Origin: Methylopila jiangsuensis
GTDB taxonomy: Bacteria > Pseudomonadota > Alphaproteobacteria > Rhizobiales > Methylopilaceae
NCBI RefSeq assembly: GCF_027922305.1
Contig: NZ_BSFK01000005.1
Span: 434,001-498,000, forward strand
Direction of reading: 5' to 3'
Length of the DNA stretch: 64,000 nt
Part shown: positions 39,666-49,921 of the stretch, in pieces
Layout: each line of letters begins with the position of its first letter
Position numbering within the stretch: position 1 is the first letter of the stretch
Notes under the pieces: generated by a model
Database searches by the model: none
Told to the model about the DNA's origin: nothing
Seen by the model: the letters and a program-made list of their open reading frames with translations, nothing else
Translations under genes and position numbers: made by a program

Positions 39666-40685
39666 TCAGCCGAGGAGGGTGACGCCCCCAAGGCTGACGG
39701 CCGTGATGAACAGCGTCGCGATCAGGCCGAGCAGCAGCGGGCGCGCGCCCCGCGCCCTGAGCTTGGCGAGATCCGCCGACAGCCCCATGGCGGCGAGCGC
39801 CACGGCGAGCAGGGCGGTCGCGACCTGCGCCGCCAGGGCCTTGGCCTCCGCGGGCAGGGCGACGACGCTGTTCAGCACGATGAGGGCGAGGAAGCCGCCC
39901 ACGAACCACGGCGCCGGGGGGTGCCCGGCCTCGCGTCCGGTTCCCCGCGCGCTCCACAGGCCAAGCCCGATCACCAGCGGGGCCAGCAGGATGACGCGGG
40001 AGAGCTTGGCCACGGTCCCGGCCTCGCCGGCCTCCGGCCCGCCGGCGGTGGAGGCGCCCACCGCCTGCGCCACCTCGTGCAGGGAGGCGCCGGCCCACAG
40101 GCCGTAGGCCTGGGCGTCGAGGCCGAAGGGGCCGGCCAGCAGCGGATAGAGCGTCATGCCGAGCGTGCCGAACAGCGTGACGCAGGCGATGGCGTAGGCC
40201 ACGTCCTCGTCGTCGGCGCGGGCGACGGTGTTGGCGGCGACGATGGCGGAGGCGCCGCAGACGGAGGTGCCCGCCGCGATCAGCTGCGTCAGCCGGGGCG
40301 CGACCCCGAGCCGCCGTCCGGCCCAGAGGGTGAAGGCGAAGGTTCCCGCAAGCGACACCGCGATCACCGCGAAGCCGCCCGCGCCGATCGACGCCGCCTG
40401 CGAAAGCGTGAGCTGCAGGCCGAGCAGCATGACGCCGAGGCGCAGGAGGGGCCGGAGGGCGAAGGCGAGGCCCGGCCCGGCGGCGGCCGGCGCGCCGACC
40501 AGCGCCCGCGCCGCGATCCCGAGGCCGACCGCGAGCGACATGGGGCCGACGAGGCCGACGCCCGGCAGTTCCCGCAGCGCGAAGGCCAGCGCCGCGACGG
40601 CGCCCGCATAGGCGAGCCCCGGCGCCAGCCGGGCGAGGCCGGAGGCGGGAGCGAGCGGTTGAAGCGGTTCGATCGGCAGAGCCAT
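39666..40685 (-). CDS. YeiH/UPF0324 family putative sulfate exporter
   Basis: The 339-residue membrane protein has ten or more hydrophobic helices and the family core: LLRLGVMLLGLQLTLSQ, TSVCGASAIVAANTV, YPLLAGPFGLDAQAYGLWAGASLHEVAQAVGA. The family is annotated as sulfate or sulfonate exporters on limited evidence; YeiH in Enterobacteria is next to a LysR regulator, absent here. The ATG at 40685 is the typical start. It follows dinB by 63 bases. Confidence 0.9.
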   Translation of the reverse strand: MALPIEPLQPLAPASGLARLAPGLAYAGAVAALAFALRELPGVGLVGPMSLAVGLGIAARALVGAPAAAGPGLAFALRPLLRLGVMLLGLQLTLSQAASIGAGGFAVIAVSLAGTFAFTLWAGRRLGVAPRLTQLIAAGTSVCGASAIVAANTVARADDEDVAYAIACVTLFGTLGMTLYPLLAGPFGLDAQAYGLWAGASLHEVAQAVGASTAGGPEAGEAGTVAKLSRVILLAPLVIGLGLWSARGTGREAGHPPAPWFVGGFLALIVLNSVVALPAEAKALAAQVATALLAVALAAMGLSADLAKLRARGARPLLLGLIATLFITAVSLGGVTLLG

Positions 40686-40748
40686 GTGCGGAATCTCCTG
40701 TCCGCACAAAGGTGCCCACTTAGACACGTTCGAAAAAACGAATTGCTT

Positions 40749-42068
40749 CTATGGTTTCGTTCGTCTGTCGCGAACGTTTCCGGCCTCCGGACGCGATGTT
40801 CGCTCCGGCCGCAGCGCGAAGGCGCGCTCCACCGCGTCGCGGCCGAAACGGGCGCGCAGGTCCGCCACCGCGGTCTCGATGGCGCCAAGCTTCTCGCTCC
40901 GGTCGTCCACCAGATCGCGCGGGTCGGCGGCGGCGGCCGGCGCGAGGTCCGAGACGGAGACGCCGATCAGCCGAAAGGCTTCGCCGGCCGCCTCCTTGCG
41001 CATCAGCCGCTGGGCGGTCTCGAAGATGCGCTGGGCGAGCCGGGTCGGGGCGGGCAGGGCGCCGGCGCGGGTGCGCAGGCGGAAATCGGCGGTCTTGAGC
41101 TTCAGCGTCACGGTGCGGCCGGCGATCCCGCCCGCCCGCAGCCGGTCGGCCACCTTCTCGCTCATGCGCCAGAGGTGGCGCGCCAGCTCGTCCGGGTCGC
41201 GGATGTCCGCGTCGAAGGTGGTCTCGGCCCCGACGCTCTTGCGCTCCCGGTCGGGATTGACCCGGCGGTTGTCGCGGCCGAAGGCGAGCTGGGCCAGCCT
41301 GAGCCCGCTCTCGCCATAGGCGCGGGCGAGCGTGGAGGCCTCCGCCCGCTGCAGGTCGCCGATGGTGCGGTAGCCGTCCCGCGTCAGCGTCTCGGCGAAG
41401 GCGGGGCCGACGCCCCAGAGAAAGCCCACCGGCCTCGGCGCCAGAAACGCCGGAGCCTCGTCCGCGGACAGGACGGCGAAGCCGCGGGGCTTGTCGAGGT
41501 CGGACGCGATCTTGGCGAGGAACTTGTTGGAGGCGAGGCCGACCGAGACCGAGATGCCGAGGTCGCGCTCCACCTCGCGGGCGAAGCCCGCAAGCGCCAC
41601 CGCCGGCGGCGCCTTGTGCAGGGCTTCGGTGCCGGAGAGGTCGAGGAACGCCTCGTCGATGGACAGCGGCTCCACCAGCGGCGTCAGCGCCAGCATCTTG
41701 GCCCGCACCGCCCGGCCCACCTCCACATATTTCGCCATGTTCGGGCGGATGACCACGGCGTCCGGACACAGCTTCAGCGCCTTGAACATGGGCATGGCCG
41801 ACTTCACGCCGGATATGCGCGCCACGTAGCAAGCCGTTGAAACGACGCCGCGTTTGCCGCCGCCGATGATGACGGGCCGGTCCACCAGCGACGGGTCGTC
41901 CCGCTTCTCCACCGCGGCGAAGAAGGCGTCGCAATCCACATGCGCGATGGTCATGCGCGCAAGCTCGGGATGCCGGGCGAGGCGCGGGCTGCCGCAGGCG
42001 CGGCAGCGGGGCGCGGCGCCGGCCGGCGTCAGGCAGTCGCGGCAGAAGGCGAAGGCGCCTCCGGTCAT
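40749..42068 (-). CDS. dinB: DNA polymerase IV with N-terminal zinc ribbon
   Basis: The 439-residue Y-family polymerase has the palm motifs IAHVDCDAFFAAVE and VEPLSIDEAFLDLSG with the catalytic Asp and Glu residues, GVGLASNKFLAKIASDLDKPRG and VGAETTFDADI of the little finger. It copies damaged templates with low fidelity. Before the polymerase, residues 9-25 carry a Cys4 cluster (CRDC and CRAC), the short zinc ribbon found in some alphaproteobacterial DinB proteins. It starts 18 bases after the DUF3572 gene; no convincing LexA site was found. Confidence 0.94.
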   Translation of the reverse strand: MTGGAFAFCRDCLTPAGAAPRCRACGSPRLARHPELARMTIAHVDCDAFFAAVEKRDDPSLVDRPVIIGGGKRGVVSTACYVARISGVKSAMPMFKALKLCPDAVVIRPNMAKYVEVGRAVRAKMLALTPLVEPLSIDEAFLDLSGTEALHKAPPAVALAGFAREVERDLGISVSVGLASNKFLAKIASDLDKPRGFAVLSADEAPAFLAPRPVGFLWGVGPAFAETLTRDGYRTIGDLQRAEASTLARAYGESGLRLAQLAFGRDNRRVNPDRERKSVGAETTFDADIRDPDELARHLWRMSEKVADRLRAGGIAGRTVTLKLKTADFRLRTRAGALPAPTRLAQRIFETAQRLMRKEAAGEAFRLIGVSVSDLAPAAAADPRDLVDDRSEKLGAIETAVADLRARFGRDAVERAFALRPERTSRPEAGNVRDRRTKP

Positions 42069-42086
42069 TCCCGTCGTCCCGCCGCG

Positions 42087-42383
42087 TCAGGCCCAGTGTT
42101 CGGTCGGCGCGCCGCCGAGCGCCAGGCGGGCGACGCCGACGTGGTCCGGCGGCAGCCCCTCCTGCTCCGCGAAGGCGACCAGCAGCGTCTCGTCCGCCAG
42201 CACGTAGTCCAGCACCGAAGGCAGGAAGCCGGGATCGGCGGCGGCGGCGCGCACGTCGGCCGGGTCCAGCCCCGACAGCGCGAAGAAGCGGCCCAGCCGC
42301 TCGGAATCCGCGGCGAGAAAGCCGAGCGCGCGGGCCGCGAGGGCGGCGGCGGCGTCCTGATCGAAAACAGGCAAGCGTGCCAT
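42087..42383 (-). CDS. DUF3572 family protein
   Basis: A 98-residue, mostly helical protein, [20 protein letters not shown] with [14 protein letters not shown]-like C-terminal core, fitting DUF3572, which is found almost only in alphaproteobacteria near divK-pleD and dinB. Function unknown. The ATG at 42383 is preferred; an open frame continues upstream into the divK leader. It is divergent from divK and upstream of dinB on the same strand. Confidence 0.85.
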   Translation of the reverse strand: MARLPVFDQDAAAALAARALGFLAADSERLGRFFALSGLDPADVRAAAADPGFLPSVLDYVLADETLLVAFAEQEGLPPDHVGVARLALGGAPTEHWA

Positions 42384-42510
42384 GTCTTTGCGTTCGTCCT
42401 TTTGCAAGGAATGTTCGGTAGAATTTTCCGAAACAGGGATAGATCGGCCCTCCGGACGAGCCGGCGGGTTTCGGGTCGCGTCAGTCCGGCCGGCGGGAGA
42501 CATCAGGCGC

Positions 42511-42882
42511 ATGCCCAAGACCGTTCTGATCGTGGAGGACAACGAGCTTAACATGAAGCTCTTCCACGATCTCCTCGAAGCGCACGGCTACGCGACCATC
42601 GAGACCCGCAACGGCGTCGAGGCGCTGGAGCTCGCCCGCACCCATCAGCCCGACCTGATCCTGATGGACATCCAGCTGCCGGAGGTCTCCGGGCTCGACG
42701 TCACCCGCTGGATCAAGGAGGATGAGCGCACCCGCGCCATCCCCGTGATCGCCGTCACCGCCTTCGCCATGAAGGGCGACGAGGAGCGTATCCGCAGCGG
42801 CGGCTGCGAGGCCTATCTGTCCAAGCCGATCTCGGTGGCCAAGTTCCTGGAGACGGTGCGCCACTATCTCGGCGACGCCTGA
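42511..42882 (+). CDS. divK: Single-domain response regulator DivK
   Basis: The 123-residue receiver domain, [20 protein letters not shown], has the acidic pair near residues 9-10, the phosphoacceptor Asp53 (LILMDIQLP), a Thr/Ala and Lys105-type conserved switch ([19 protein letters not shown]). It has no output domain. In Caulobacter DivK is the essential cell-fate regulator that is phosphorylated by DivJ and dephosphorylated by PleC and controls CckA through DivL. pleD follows by 12 bases, the standard operon. Confidence 0.95.
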   Translation: MPKTVLIVEDNELNMKLFHDLLEAHGYATIETRNGVEALELARTHQPDLILMDIQLPEVSGLDVTRWIKEDERTRAIPVIAVTAFAMKGDEERIRSGGCEAYLSKPISVAKFLETVRHYLGDA

Positions 42883-42894
42883 GGGGCCCGGCCC

Positions 42895-44265
42895 ATGACC
42901 GCCCGCGTTCTCGTCGTCGATGACGTTCCCTCCAATCTCCGGCTGCTGGAAGCCCGGCTCACCGCCGAGTATTTCGACGTGGTGACCGCGACCAGCGGGC
43001 CGGAGGCGCTGGACCTCTGCGTCCGCGCCCAATGCGACATCGTGCTGCTCGACGTGGTCATGCCCGGCATGGACGGTTTCGAAACCTGCCGCCGGCTCAA
43101 GGCCGACCCCCGCAGCCACCATATTCCGGTGGTGATGGTGACGGCGCTGGACCAGCCGGCCGATCGCGTGCGCGGGCTGGAGGCCGGCGCGGACGATTTC
43201 CTCGCCAAGCCCGTGGCGGATGTGGCGCTGTTCGCGCGCCTGCGCTCGCTGACGCGCCTCAAGATGATGTCGGACGAACTGCGGCTGCGCGCCCGCGCCG
43301 CTCGGGAGGCGGGCGCGAGCGACGCCCTGGCGTCGGCGATGGCCGACGACGGCTACGGCGGACGCATTCTGATTGTGGACGACCGCGACGGCGACATGGA
43401 CGGCGCTGCGGCCGCGCTGTCCGCCCGCCACGAGGTCACGCTGGAGCGCTGCCCGCACGAAGCGCTGTTCCGCGCCGCCGACGGGGCGTTCGACCTCATG
43501 ATCGTCGCGCTGGAACTGCAGGGGTCGGACGCGCTCCGGCTCTGCGCCCAGACGCGCTCGCTGGAGCGCACCCGCGCGCTGCCGATCCTGCTGATCGCGG
43601 ACGCCGACGCGACGCCGCGGGTGCTGCGCGGGCTCGACGTCGGGGTGAACGACTATGTCACGCGGCCCATGGATCCGAACGAGCTCAGGGCGCGGGCGCG
43701 CACCCAGGTGCGCCGCAAGCGCTACGCCGACCATCTGCGCGCCGACCTGCGGACCACCGCGGAGCAGGCGATCACTGACGACCTGACGGGCCTTCACAAC
43801 CGCCGCCATTTCGATGCGCGCCTGCCGGGTCTGCTGGACGCCGCCGCCAAGCGCCGCGAGCCGCTGTCGGTGCTGATGATCGACATCGATTTCTTCAAGG
43901 CCATCAACGACAGGCACGGCCATGACGCCGGCGACGCCGTGCTGCGCGAGTTCGCCCGCCGGCTGAAGGCCAGCCTGCGCGGCGGCGATCTGGTCTGCCG
44001 GCTCGGCGGCGAGGAGTTCGTCGCGGCTATGCCGGACACGGACGGCGAGGTGGCGAAGCTGGTGGCCGAGCGGGTGCGCGCCCGCATCGCCTCGGCGCCC
44101 ATGCGCGCCGGCCGCAACGGCGTGATCGAGGCGGAGGTGACGGCCTCGATCGGCGTGGCCTGCTTCGACGGCGGCGATGACGCGGCCGCGCTGCTGAAGC
44201 GCGCCGACGCCGCGCTCTATGAGGCGAAGCGGCTCGGGCGCAACCGCGTCGCCGCGGCGGCGTGA
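42895..44265 (+). CDS. pleD: PleD-type response regulator diguanylate cyclase
   Basis: The 456-residue protein has REC1 with phosphoacceptor Asp53 (VLLDVVMPGMDGF), an adaptor REC2 that lacks the acceptor Asp (IVALELQGSDA near 203-212) and a C-terminal GGDEF domain with active GGEEF at 371-375. The inhibitory site RGGD is present at 362-365, exactly five residues before GGEEF, so product inhibition is expected. It synthesises c-di-GMP at the stalked pole on phosphorylation in Caulobacter. It is the only cyclase in the window with an I-site. Confidence 0.97.
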   Translation: MTARVLVVDDVPSNLRLLEARLTAEYFDVVTATSGPEALDLCVRAQCDIVLLDVVMPGMDGFETCRRLKADPRSHHIPVVMVTALDQPADRVRGLEAGADDFLAKPVADVALFARLRSLTRLKMMSDELRLRARAAREAGASDALASAMADDGYGGRILIVDDRDGDMDGAAAALSARHEVTLERCPHEALFRAADGAFDLMIVALELQGSDALRLCAQTRSLERTRALPILLIADADATPRVLRGLDVGVNDYVTRPMDPNELRARARTQVRRKRYADHLRADLRTTAEQAITDDLTGLHNRRHFDARLPGLLDAAAKRREPLSVLMIDIDFFKAINDRHGHDAGDAVLREFARRLKASLRGGDLVCRLGGEEFVAAMPDTDGEVAKLVAERVRARIASAPMRAGRNGVIEAEVTASIGVACFDGGDDAAALLKRADAALYEAKRLGRNRVAAAA

Positions 44266-44274
44266 GCGGCCGCG

Positions 44275-45261
44275 TCAGTCCGGAAGCTGGAACTCCATAA
44301 GCAGCGTGCGCTGCAGCCGCGAGAAGTTGTCGTCCGACACCAGCGTGATCACGGTCGCTCCGCTCGGCGCCCGGTGGGCCGAGACGCCCTCGAAGTTGTC
44401 GATGGTCTGGATCAGGCTCGCCTCCAGCAGCACGGGGCCGTCCACCACGGCGCCGGGGCGGATGTCAGCCTCGTTCAGCCGGCGCAGGCGGATGGAGAGC
44501 GACAGCGGCGGCACGTAGCGCCGCTCCAGCAGCACGAAGCCGCCGCCGGGAAGACGCGCCGCGTCGGTGGGCGAGAAGTCGTCGGTGCGCTTCACGGAGA
44601 AGGCGAACGGTTTCTTCGCGCCCACCACGAAGGCGCGATTGTTCCCGGCGGCGTCGAGAAACCTCTCGCCGATCATCATCAGCGCGCCGCCCTCGGTCAG
44701 CGCGATGGCCTCGAAGCCCTCGTTGAACGGCGCCGAGCGCGCGTCCTTCGGCAGGGCGATCGCCCGGCCGGCGCCGGCGCGGCCCTGGGCGTCCAGCGCG
44801 AAGCGCAGCACCTGGTTGACCCGCTCGGACGCGACCCAGGCGCTCCGGCCCTGGATCTCAAGCGCTTCGGTGTCGGAGCCGCGCCGGCCGGGCAGGGCGC
44901 CGCGCGGCCCTTCGATGGCGTCCTTCTCGACGCCGGAGAGGCCCACAGGCGTCGGGCCTTCCCGCTCCACCGCCCCGCGGAACCAGAAACCCCGGTCGCT
45001 GACGGCGGTGAAGCGCGTCCCGTCCGCCGACAGACGCAAGCCGGAGAGACCGCCGAAACTCGGGTCGTCGGAGCGAAGCTGAAGCCCGCCAAGGAACACC
45101 AGCGCGCCGTAGCGCGCGCCGATGGGCGTGACCGGGCCGAAGCGGTCGATGCGCGTCGCCGACACCGTGATCGGCTCGGCTTCCGCGCGACCGGGCGGCG
45201 AGGCGAGGGCGGCGCCGAGCGCCAGCGCCGCGAGCGCCCGACTGAGGCGGAGCAGGCTCAC
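44275..45261 (-). CDS. Exported phytase/esterase-like beta-propeller protein
   Basis: The 328-residue protein has a signal peptide ([20 protein letters not shown]) and a repeated beta-strand pattern of the phytase-like domain (PF13449 type): [73 protein letters not shown]. The activity of this family is not established. Its start overlaps the CobT stop by four bases, so it is the last gene of a cobS-cobT operon; pleD ends nine bases from its stop. Confidence 0.85.
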   Translation of the reverse strand: MSLLRLSRALAALALGAALASPPGRAEAEPITVSATRIDRFGPVTPIGARYGALVFLGGLQLRSDDPSFGGLSGLRLSADGTRFTAVSDRGFWFRGAVEREGPTPVGLSGVEKDAIEGPRGALPGRRGSDTEALEIQGRSAWVASERVNQVLRFALDAQGRAGAGRAIALPKDARSAPFNEGFEAIALTEGGALMMIGERFLDAAGNNRAFVVGAKKPFAFSVKRTDDFSPTDAARLPGGGFVLLERRYVPPLSLSIRLRRLNEADIRPGAVVDGPVLLEASLIQTIDNFEGVSAHRAPSGATVITLVSDDNFSRLQRTLLMEFQLPD

Positions 45262-47147
45262 GCGTGGGCGCGGCGTTTCACGGGCGCGCTCGGCGCCTCG
45301 TCGAACAGCTCGGCCAGCTTCTCGGTCATGACGCCGCCCAGCTCCTCGGCGTCCACGATGGTGACCGCGCGGCGGTAGTAGCGCGTGACGTCGTGGCCGA
45401 TGCCGATGGCGATCAGCTCCACCGGCGAGCGGGTCTCGATCTCCTCGATCACCCGGCGCAGGTGCTTCTCCAGATAGTTGCCGGGATTGACCGACAGCGT
45501 GCTGTCGTCCACCGGCGCGCCGTCGGAGATCACCATCAGGATGCGGCGCTGCTCGGGCCGGGCGAGAAGCCGCTCATGGGCCCAGACCAGCGCCTCGCCG
45601 TCGATGTTCTCCTTCAGCAGTCCTTCGCGCATCATCAGCCCGAGGTTGCGGCGGGTGCGCCGCCACGGCGCGTCGGCGGCCTTGTAGATGATGTGGCGCA
45701 GGTCGTTGAGGCGGCCGGGCGCGGCCGGCTTGCCGGCCGCGAGCCAGCGCTCGCGGGACTGCCCGCCCTTCCAGGCGCGGGTGGTGAAGCCGAGAATCTC
45801 CACCTTCACGCCGCAGCGCTCCAGCGTTCGGGCCAGAATGTCGGCGCAGGTGGCCGCCACCGTGATGGGGCGCCCGCGCATGGAGCCGGAATTGTCGATG
45901 AGAAGCGTGACGACCGTGTCACGGAACTCGGTGTCGCGCTCGCGCATGAAGGACAGCGCGGTCATGGGATCGACCACCACCCGCGACAGCCGGGCCGGGT
46001 CCAGCATGCCTTCTTCGAGATCGAAGTCCCAGGCGCGGCTCTGCTGGGCGAGCAGGCGCCGCTGCAGCCGGTTCGCGAGCCGCCCCACCACGCCCTGAAG
46101 CGCGGAGAGCTGCTTGTCCAGATAGGCGCGCAGCCGTCCCAGCTCCTCGACGTCGCACAGCTCCTCCGCCAGCGCCTCCTCGTCGAAGGCGCGGGTGAAG
46201 GGCGCGTAGTCCGGCTTGGCGCGGTCGTCGCGACGCTCGTCCGGGGCGCGCCAAGGCTCGGTGGCCTCCTCGGCCTCGCCGAGCTCGTCGTCGTCGGGCG
46301 CTTCGGACGGCGGCGCGTCCGCGGCCTCCATCTGCTCGGAATCTTCCGACTCGTCGGAGCTCGATTCGCTCTCGGAGGGCTCGGCCCCGTCGTTGGCCTC
46401 TTCCGGCGCATCGGCGGATTCGCCGTCCTGGGGCGGCGGCTGGTCGCCGGAGCCGTCGGATTCGTCTTCGCTCTCCTGCCGCTGGCCGACGAACTCCTCG
46501 CCCATGTCGAGCGAGGTCAGCAGGTCGCGGATGGTTCGGGCGAAGGCGCCCTGATCCTCGACAACCTCATCCAGCCGGGCGAGGTCGGCCCCGGCCTTCT
46601 CCTCCACCCAGGGGCGCCACAGCTCCACGAGCTTGGCGGCCGCCTCCGGCGGCTTGCGGCCGGTGAGCTTCTCGCGCACCAGCAGCGCCACCGCGTCCGG
46701 CAGCGGCGCGTCGGCCTTGTCGGCGATGTCGGCGTAGGGCCCGCGATGGTAGCGGTCCTCCAGCATGGCGGCGAGGTTGTGGCCCGTGCCCGCCATGCGC
46801 CGGGCGCCGATGGCCTCCACCCGCGCCTGCTCCACCGCGTCGAACACCGCCCGCGCGTCCGCGCCCTGGGGCGCAAGCTTGGCGTGGGTGGCGCGGCTGT
46901 GGCAGGCGAGGCGCAGCGCCATGGAGTCGGCGTGGCCGCGCAGGATGGAGACGTCCGTCGCCGTCAGCCGGCGCGGCGGCTCCGGCAGGCGGGCCTTGTC
47001 CGCCGTCAGCGCCGGCCGCTCGGAGGCGAAGGCGACCTCGAGCTCCGGCGCCCCGGCAATGGCCTTCAGGCAGCCGGCGACCGCCCGCTTGAACGGTTCC
47101 GCGGGAGCGACGGGCTTTTCGCCCGGGCGACGGTTGGAGCCGGACAT
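45258..47147 (-). CDS. cobT: Aerobic cobaltochelatase subunit CobT
   Basis: The 629-residue protein has an N-terminal helical part, a long acidic/serine-rich linker (residues ~235-300) and a C-terminal von Willebrand A domain with MIDAS motif [11 protein letters not shown]. CobS and CobT form a hexameric AAA-like motor that drives CobN to insert cobalt into hydrogenobyrinic acid a,c-diamide in the aerobic cobalamin pathway. Length and domain order are normal. cobN is not in the window. cobS lies 19 bases upstream. Confidence 0.96.
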   Translation of the reverse strand: MSGSNRRPGEKPVAPAEPFKRAVAGCLKAIAGAPELEVAFASERPALTADKARLPEPPRRLTATDVSILRGHADSMALRLACHSRATHAKLAPQGADARAVFDAVEQARVEAIGARRMAGTGHNLAAMLEDRYHRGPYADIADKADAPLPDAVALLVREKLTGRKPPEAAAKLVELWRPWVEEKAGADLARLDEVVEDQGAFARTIRDLLTSLDMGEEFVGQRQESEDESDGSGDQPPPQDGESADAPEEANDGAEPSESESSSDESEDSEQMEAADAPPSEAPDDDELGEAEEATEPWRAPDERRDDRAKPDYAPFTRAFDEEALAEELCDVEELGRLRAYLDKQLSALQGVVGRLANRLQRRLLAQQSRAWDFDLEEGMLDPARLSRVVVDPMTALSFMRERDTEFRDTVVTLLIDNSGSMRGRPITVAATCADILARTLERCGVKVEILGFTTRAWKGGQSRERWLAAGKPAAPGRLNDLRHIIYKAADAPWRRTRRNLGLMMREGLLKENIDGEALVWAHERLLARPEQRRILMVISDGAPVDDSTLSVNPGNYLEKHLRRVIEEIETRSPVELIAIGIGHDVTRYYRRAVTIVDAEELGGVMTEKLAELFDEAPSAPVKRRAHA

Positions 47148-47166
47148 GGCGCGCCTGTCCGCCGCG

Positions 47167-48171
47167 TCAGCTCAGCGCGACGTTGACGGCGCTTTCCGGC
47201 AGCTCGCGGCCGAAGCAGCGCTGGTAGAACTCCGCCACGAGGCTCCGCTCCAGCTCGTCGCACTTGTTGAGGAAGGTCAGGCGGAAGGCGAAGCCGGCGT
47301 CGCCGAAGATCTCCGCGTTCTCAGCCCAGGTGATCACCGTGCGCGGGCTCATCACCGTGGACAGGTCGCCGTTGATGAAGGCCTGACGGGTCAGGTCCGC
47401 GAGGCGCACCATCTTGGAGACGGTGTCTCGGCCGTTCTTGTCCTTCTGGTAGTGCGGCGACTTGGCGAGCACGATGTCGACCTCGCGGTCGTGCGGCAGG
47501 TAGTTCAGCGTGGTCACGATCGACCAGCGGTCCATCTGGCCCTGGTTGATCTGCTGAGTGCCGTGATAGAGGCCGGAGGTGTCGCCGAGGCCGACCGTGT
47601 TGGCGGTGGCGAACAGGCGGAATGCCGGATGCGGGCGGATGACCCGGCGCTGGTCGAGCAGCGTCAGCTTGCCGGACTGCTCCAGCACGCGCTGGATCAC
47701 GAACATCACGTCCGGGCGGCCGGCGTCGTACTCGTCGAACACCAGCGCCACGTTGCTCTGCAGCGCCCAGGGCAGGATGCCGTCGCGGAACTCGGTGATC
47801 TGCTTGCCGTCCTTGAGGACGATGGCGTCCTTGCCGATCAGGTCGATGCGGCTCACATGGCTGTCGAGGTTTACGCGCACGCAGGGCCAGTTCAGCCGGG
47901 CCGCCACCTGCTCGATGTGGGTCGACTTGCCGGTGCCGTGGTAGCCGGTGATCATCACGCGGCGGTTGCGGGCGAAGCCGGCGAGGATCGCGAGCGTGGT
48001 GTCGTGATCGAACAGATAGTCCGGGTCGAGATCCGGGATCGAGCCCGCGGCCTTCGAGAAGGCGGGAACCTCGAGATCGCTGTCGATGCCGAAGAGCTTT
48101 CGCGCCGAGACCTTGATGTCCGGGGTCGGGGCGGGCGCGTCGAGGGTCGGCGTTTCGAGGGCGACGTTCAT
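47167..48171 (-). CDS. cobS: Aerobic cobaltochelatase subunit CobS (AAA+ ATPase)
   Basis: The 334-residue AAA+ ATPase has the Walker A motif [21 protein letters not shown], Walker [14 protein letters not shown] and downstream sensor segments ([19 protein letters not shown]). It pairs with CobT to power cobalt insertion. The upstream J-domain gene is 70 bases away on the same strand; a cobalamin riboswitch was sought there and not seen. CobT follows. Confidence 0.97.
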   Translation of the reverse strand: MNVALETPTLDAPAPTPDIKVSARKLFGIDSDLEVPAFSKAAGSIPDLDPDYLFDHDTTLAILAGFARNRRVMITGYHGTGKSTHIEQVAARLNWPCVRVNLDSHVSRIDLIGKDAIVLKDGKQITEFRDGILPWALQSNVALVFDEYDAGRPDVMFVIQRVLEQSGKLTLLDQRRVIRPHPAFRLFATANTVGLGDTSGLYHGTQQINQGQMDRWSIVTTLNYLPHDREVDIVLAKSPHYQKDKNGRDTVSKMVRLADLTRQAFINGDLSTVMSPRTVITWAENAEIFGDAGFAFRLTFLNKCDELERSLVAEFYQRCFGRELPESAVNVALS

Positions 48172-48241
48172 GATGCCTCCAGGCGGGGCGCGTGGGGTCT
48201 CGGCCGCAAGTGGGACGATGAGCGCCGCGAAGGGGAAAGCG

Positions 48242-48883
48242 TCAGCAGAATCCGGCTGACCGCAGATAGTTATAGGCTTGGATGATCTCGCGCAATTTGT
48301 CCTCGGTGCTGCGGTCGCCGCCGTTCGCGTCCGGGTGGAGCCGCTTGACCAGCTCCTTGTAGCGCGCGCGGATCTCGTCCGGTTGCGCGCTTGCGCCGAG
48401 ATTCAGGGCTTCGAGCGACTTGCGCTCCACGTTCTTGAGTTCGCGCTCGGGCTTCTTCGGCCGCGCGCCGGGCCCGTCCTCGAACATCTCGAACGAATCC
48501 TCGAAGTCGAAGTTCCCGGCCCAGCCCCGCGCGGCGCGGCGCCGCGGCTGCTCCGCCCGCGCCCGGGCGCGGGCCTCGGGCGTCGCGGCCGCGCCGTTGC
48601 GGCCCATGGTCCAGGTGGGGCGATGGCCGGTCTGGCTGTCGCGCTGGTAGGCGATCACCGCGTCGTCGGACATGCCGGAGAAGAAGTTGTAGTTCTGGTT
48701 GTACGCCCGCACATGGTCCAGGCAGTAGCGCCAGTACTCGTTCTCCCGGTCGCGTCCCTTGGGCGCGCGATAGAGGCCGGGCTCGCGGCAACCGGGATGG
48801 TCGCAGCGCGGCGCCTTCGGCTCCGGGCGGGCCTCGCTCCGGGACAGGCGAATCCGATCGAACCAGGGGCTGTCGAGCTTCAT
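48242..48883 (-). CDS. J-domain (DnaJ-like) protein
   Basis: The 213-residue protein has an N-terminal CDHPGC...[18 protein letters not shown] segment with cysteines and histidines that could bind zinc, a middle linker of variable sequence, and a C-terminal J domain (~155-210) with the HPD tripeptide in [14 protein letters not shown]. It may recruit Hsp70 to a client. It precedes cobS-cobT, a conserved order in Hyphomicrobiales, which suggests a chaperone role for the chelatase; this is inferred from position only. The ATG at 48883 is preferred over a longer upstream frame. Confidence 0.87.
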   Translation of the reverse strand: MKLDSPWFDRIRLSRSEARPEPKAPRCDHPGCREPGLYRAPKGRDRENEYWRYCLDHVRAYNQNYNFFSGMSDDAVIAYQRDSQTGHRPTWTMGRNGAAATPEARARARAEQPRRRAARGWAGNFDFEDSFEMFEDGPGARPKKPERELKNVERKSLEALNLGASAQPDEIRARYKELVKRLHPDANGGDRSTEDKLREIIQAYNYLRSAGFC

Positions 48884-49032
48884 GATGCGGCCATTATGGG
48901 AGCGCGGCCCTAACCGAACAAGAACGCGCCGCTCAAAGCCGCAGGCCGCTCGCCGGGGCTTGACGCGGGGCGCGCGCCCGCTCCTGATCCCGCCGAACCG
49001 ATGATCCGTCAAGCATCAAGGAGACGCCGCCC

Positions 49033-49311
49033 ATGAGCGTCCGCGCCCGCATCGAGACCAAGCTGACCGAAGCCCTGTCACCGACCCGGATCGAGGTTCT
49101 GGACGAAAGCCACCTGCACGCGGGCCACGCCGGCGCGCGCCCCGAGGGCGAGACCCATTTCCGGGTGCGGGTGGTCTCCGCCGCCTTCTCGGGCGTCGGG
49201 CGGGTGGAGCGCCACCGTCGCGTCAACGCGCTGCTGGCGGAGGAGCTCGCCGGCCCGGTCCACGCGCTCGCCATCGACGCGCGCTCGCCGGAAGAGCCGG
49301 GCCGTCCCTGA
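49033..49311 (+). CDS. BolA family protein
   Basis: The 92 residues show the BolA fold: RIETKLTEALSPTRIEVLDESHLHAGH, GETHFRVRVVSAAFSGVGRVERHRRVNALLAEEL. The conserved His and the potential FeS-ligand residues of the HFRV/RH region are present. BolA proteins pair with monothiol glutaredoxins in iron-sulfur and iron regulation. It is divergent from the J-domain gene and convergent with soxG. Confidence 0.93.
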   Translation: MSVRARIETKLTEALSPTRIEVLDESHLHAGHAGARPEGETHFRVRVVSAAFSGVGRVERHRRVNALLAEELAGPVHALAIDARSPEEPGRP

Positions 49312-49342
49312 CGGCGGCGCCGGCGGATCGCGTGGCGCGAGA

Positions 49343-49921
49343 TCAGCCCGCGTGGCGCGCGCTGATCTCGCGGGAGAGGCCCGCATCCAGGATCCAGCGC
49401 CACAGGGTGGCGGCGAAGGTGCGGAAGCAGACGATCTCGTAGGTCGGGGCGTCATCGAGCTGCGACACCTGCACCGCGATCGAGGCGGCGTGGGTCGCCG
49501 CGGCCGAGCCGGGGCCGAAGGCGCGCGGATGCAGGTCGATCTGGACCAGCGTGGCGAGCGTCTCGCGCGCCTTCGGGCCGGACAGTCGGAACACCGAGCG
49601 GCCGTCGGACTGGTCGGTGACCGCCGCGGGCAACGTGGAGAAGTCGGTTCCGGCCGGGCCGACCGCGAGCCATTTGCCCGGCCCCGTTCCGAGAAACGAG
49701 ACGCCGTTCGCCGTGACCCGCTTCGGACCGTCGGCGAGCTCCACGCCGAAGGCGGCGCGGATGGCGTCCGTGAGCTCGGCCTCGCGGCCCTTGAAGGCGG
49801 CGAGCGCCGCCAGCGACAGGTTCTCCACCTCGACAAGCGTCACGCCGGGAGCGCCGGCCGGCGAGGCGAGGGGGGCGACATGCGGCCGGAGGGCCGAACG
49901 GGCGACGAGGGGCTCAGCCAC
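49343..49921 (-). CDS. soxG: Sarcosine oxidase gamma subunit
   Basis: About 192 residues from a GTG that overlaps the soxA stop by eight bases. SoxG is a small GcvT-fold-like subunit: GVTLVEVENLSLAALAAF, GPGKWLAVGPAGTDF and the C-terminal YEIVCFRTFAATLWRWIL. It completes the heterotetrameric sarcosine oxidase, which demethylates sarcosine to glycine with tetrahydrofolate and O2. The gene order soxBDAG is standard. Confidence 0.93.
   Translation of the reverse strand: MAEPLVARSALRPHVAPLASPAGAPGVTLVEVENLSLAALAAFKGREAELTDAIRAAFGVELADGPKRVTANGVSFLGTGPGKWLAVGPAGTDFSTLPAAVTDQSDGRSVFRLSGPKARETLATLVQIDLHPRAFGPGSAAATHAASIAVQVSQLDDAPTYEIVCFRTFAATLWRWILDAGLSREISARHAG

Noticed and set aside
42384-42510. 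LexA/SOS box (GTTC-N7-GTTC) controlling DUF3572-dinB.
   Set aside because: GTTC half-sites occur but not at the right spacing.
48172-48241. Possible cobalamin riboswitch before cobS.
   Set aside because: Only 70 bases, no B12-box-like sequence; cobS is probably co-transcribed with the J-domain gene.
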